From Clostridia bacterium (GTDB taxonomy: Bacteria; Bacillota_E; SLMV01; PUMD01), in NCBI GenBank assembly GCA_007128555.1, contig SKXF01000387.1, positions 1 through 6,934 of the forward strand: a stretch of DNA of 6,934 nucleotides. The letters run 5' to 3'. The notes beneath the pieces were generated by a model. That model had not been told where the DNA came from, ran no database searches, and saw only the letters and a list, made by a program, of their open reading frames with translations. Both the position numbers and the translations under genes were made by a program. Positions 6,408 through 6,934 of the stretch are shown piece after piece; within the stretch, counting starts at the first letter, position 1; every line of letters begins with the position of its first letter.

Positions 6408-6641
6408 TCACAGGTCGAGCAGTGCGGTGATCTTTGCCCGGTCAAATCCGACAAGCACTTCGTCACCCACGACGGTGGTCGGGGTGCTCATCGACCCAAG
6501 CTCTCTCAATTCAGCGATGAATTCGGGATTTTGCGTAATGTCGCGTTCCTCGAACTGCACGTTGTTCTGAGATAGAAACTCTACCTCGGCGCCGCAGGGC
6601 GGTCAGCCAGGCTGGGTGTATACGATCAATACGTCTGTCAT
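6408..6641 (-). CDS. Glutaredoxin-like selenoprotein (Uxx-star type), in-frame UGA as selenocysteine
   Basis: A 77-residue thioredoxin-fold redox protein whose codon 13 is TGA (6605-6603). With TGA as selenocysteine (U) it begins MTDVLIVYTQPGUPPCGAEV, giving a U-P-P-C redox centre (U13, C16) right after the first beta strand, where glutaredoxins carry C-x-x-C. The fold signature continues past the TGA: FEERDITQNPEF at 30-41, the cis-proline loop STPT at 52-55, and VLVGFDRAKI at 62-71. The frame stays open to TGA 6410-6408. ATG 6641 has a strong AGGTGA site at 6653-6648, six bases upstream, which would be odd for a 12-codon product. A bSECIS-like hairpin follows the UGA. The likely role is thiol/selenol-disulfide exchange or peroxide reduction in the cytoplasm; partners are unknown. 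From memory, NCBI names this type 'Uxx-star family glutaredoxin-like (seleno)protein'. Automatic annotation would miss or truncate it. The genome should encode SelA, SelB, SelD and tRNA-Sec. Confidence 0.88.
6569..6587 (-). promoter_or_regulatory. Bacterial SECIS-like stem-loop for UGA recoding
   Basis: On the minus strand GAGGTAG (6587-6581) pairs with CTATCTC (6575-6569) in seven consecutive pairs, one of them G-U. They close a five-base loop AGUUU (6580-6576). The stem begins 15 bases after the UGA and the loop lies 22 bases after it, within the spacing described for bacterial SECIS elements (about 16-37). A G sits in the second loop position, matching the conserved guanine required near the start of the apical loop. 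SelB would bind here. A competing short GC hairpin (CCGC-CCT-GCGG) directly follows the UGA. Confidence 0.7.
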
Positions 6642-6647
6642 CGCAAA

Positions 6648-6653
6648 TCACCT
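6648..6653 (-). promoter_or_regulatory. Ribosome binding site of the selenoprotein gene
   Basis: AGGTGA on the minus strand lies six bases before ATG 6641. This near-ideal site fixes the start codon and shows that ribosomes are directed to a frame that reaches a TGA after only 12 codons. That supports read-through rather than a chance open frame. Confidence 0.75.
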
Positions 6654-6847
6654 ATCCCTTTTTTCTAATCTTATCACATTGGTGCAACACCGTTCCTATG
6701 GTTCCCCCATGTTATTGCCAGACATCCGCTGTTTATCACCGTATGAAACCAAGCAAGTTGGATCTTTCTTGCACGTTGAGGACGACTCGGAAAAGGTGAG
6801 GTGATCGGCCAACATGGCGACGATGGAACATGTAGGAGAATCTCCGG

Positions 6848-6934
6848 ATGCTTCTTGTGAGGCCGCGCGGGACAGTTATCGACGGGTGGGCACTGCCGGT
6901 GGACAGTGCACGATGGGTTCCCTGGGGCAGGCGC
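6848..6934 (+). CDS. Possible start of a plus-strand gene cut by the window edge
   Basis: From ATG 6848 the frame is open for 29 codons to the end of the window, reading MLLVRPRGTVIDGWALPVDS and then a tryptophan- and arginine-rich stretch. AGGAGA (6834-6839) lies eight bases upstream, and about two thirds of third codon positions are G or C. The frame is closed just upstream by TAG at 6833-6835. The ribosome binding site sits in a small GGAG-AAT-CTCC hairpin. A competing frame from ATG 6814, with GGTGAGGTGA about nine bases upstream, is also open to the edge (MATMEHVGESPDASCEAARD) but looks less coding-like. I do not recognise either product. Confidence 0.3.
   Translation, partial: MLLVRPRGTVIDGWALPVDSARWVPWGRR

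Noticed and set aside
6408..6602. Alternative reading: a shorter protein starting after the TGA instead of a selenoprotein
   Set aside because: Later start codons in frame would remove the first beta strand and the redox motif, and have no ribosome binding site comparable to AGGTGA at 6653-6648.
6616..6804. 62-codon plus-strand open frame overlapping the selenoprotein start
   Set aside because: It is antisense to the selenoprotein start and its ribosome binding site, has no ribosome binding site of its own and has no motif.
1..6934. CRISPR array, insertion sequence, tRNA or rRNA
   Set aside because: I saw no regularly spaced repeats, transposase motifs, terminal inverted repeats, or tRNA T-loop/CCA patterns on either strand.

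Overview
The window looks like chromosomal DNA from a GC-rich, Gram-positive-type anaerobe, most likely a high-GC Clostridia/Peptococcaceae-like Firmicute. Three things point there: a secreted protein combining PrcB_C-like, Gmad2-like and S-layer homology (SLH) domains, strong AGGTGA/GGGAGG-type ribosome binding sites, and a selenocysteine-containing glutaredoxin-like gene. The taxonomic placement is inference, since no rRNA or marker gene is present.

Layout. Positions 1-630 are relatively AT-rich and hold no gene I can support. Positions 631-2634 (+) encode a 667-residue exported protein with three SLH repeats and an unrecognised C-terminal domain. Positions 2635-3285 hold no intact gene. 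They contain a strong GC-rich hairpin, traces of decayed minus-strand coding sequence, and a minus-strand rho-independent terminator (about 3039-3068). Positions 3286-5370 (-) encode a complete Zn/Cd/Pb-type P1B ATPase. Directly downstream of it, before that terminator, lies what appears to be a small zinc-ribbon gene (about 3060-3281) broken by two single-base frameshifts. A 287-bp divergent intergenic region with a promoter in each direction separates the ATPase from a family 2 glycosyltransferase (5658-6371, +). That gene converges, across a perfect 11-bp inverted repeat, on a minus-strand gene at 6408-6641.

The main finding is the 6408-6641 gene. A standard stop-to-stop ORF search misses it because codon 13 is TGA. 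Read through, it gives a 77-residue thioredoxin-fold protein with a U-P-P-C redox motif, matching the glutaredoxin-like 'Uxx-star' selenoprotein type. A 7-bp stem with a 5-nt AGUUU loop begins 15 nt after the UGA and has the geometry of a bacterial SECIS element, with a G in the second loop position. The window ends in the first 29 codons of a possible further plus-strand gene.

The genes do not form one pathway. The ATPase and the broken zinc-ribbon gene were probably one metal-export transcription unit. The SLH protein, glycosyltransferase and selenoprotein are independent single-gene units.
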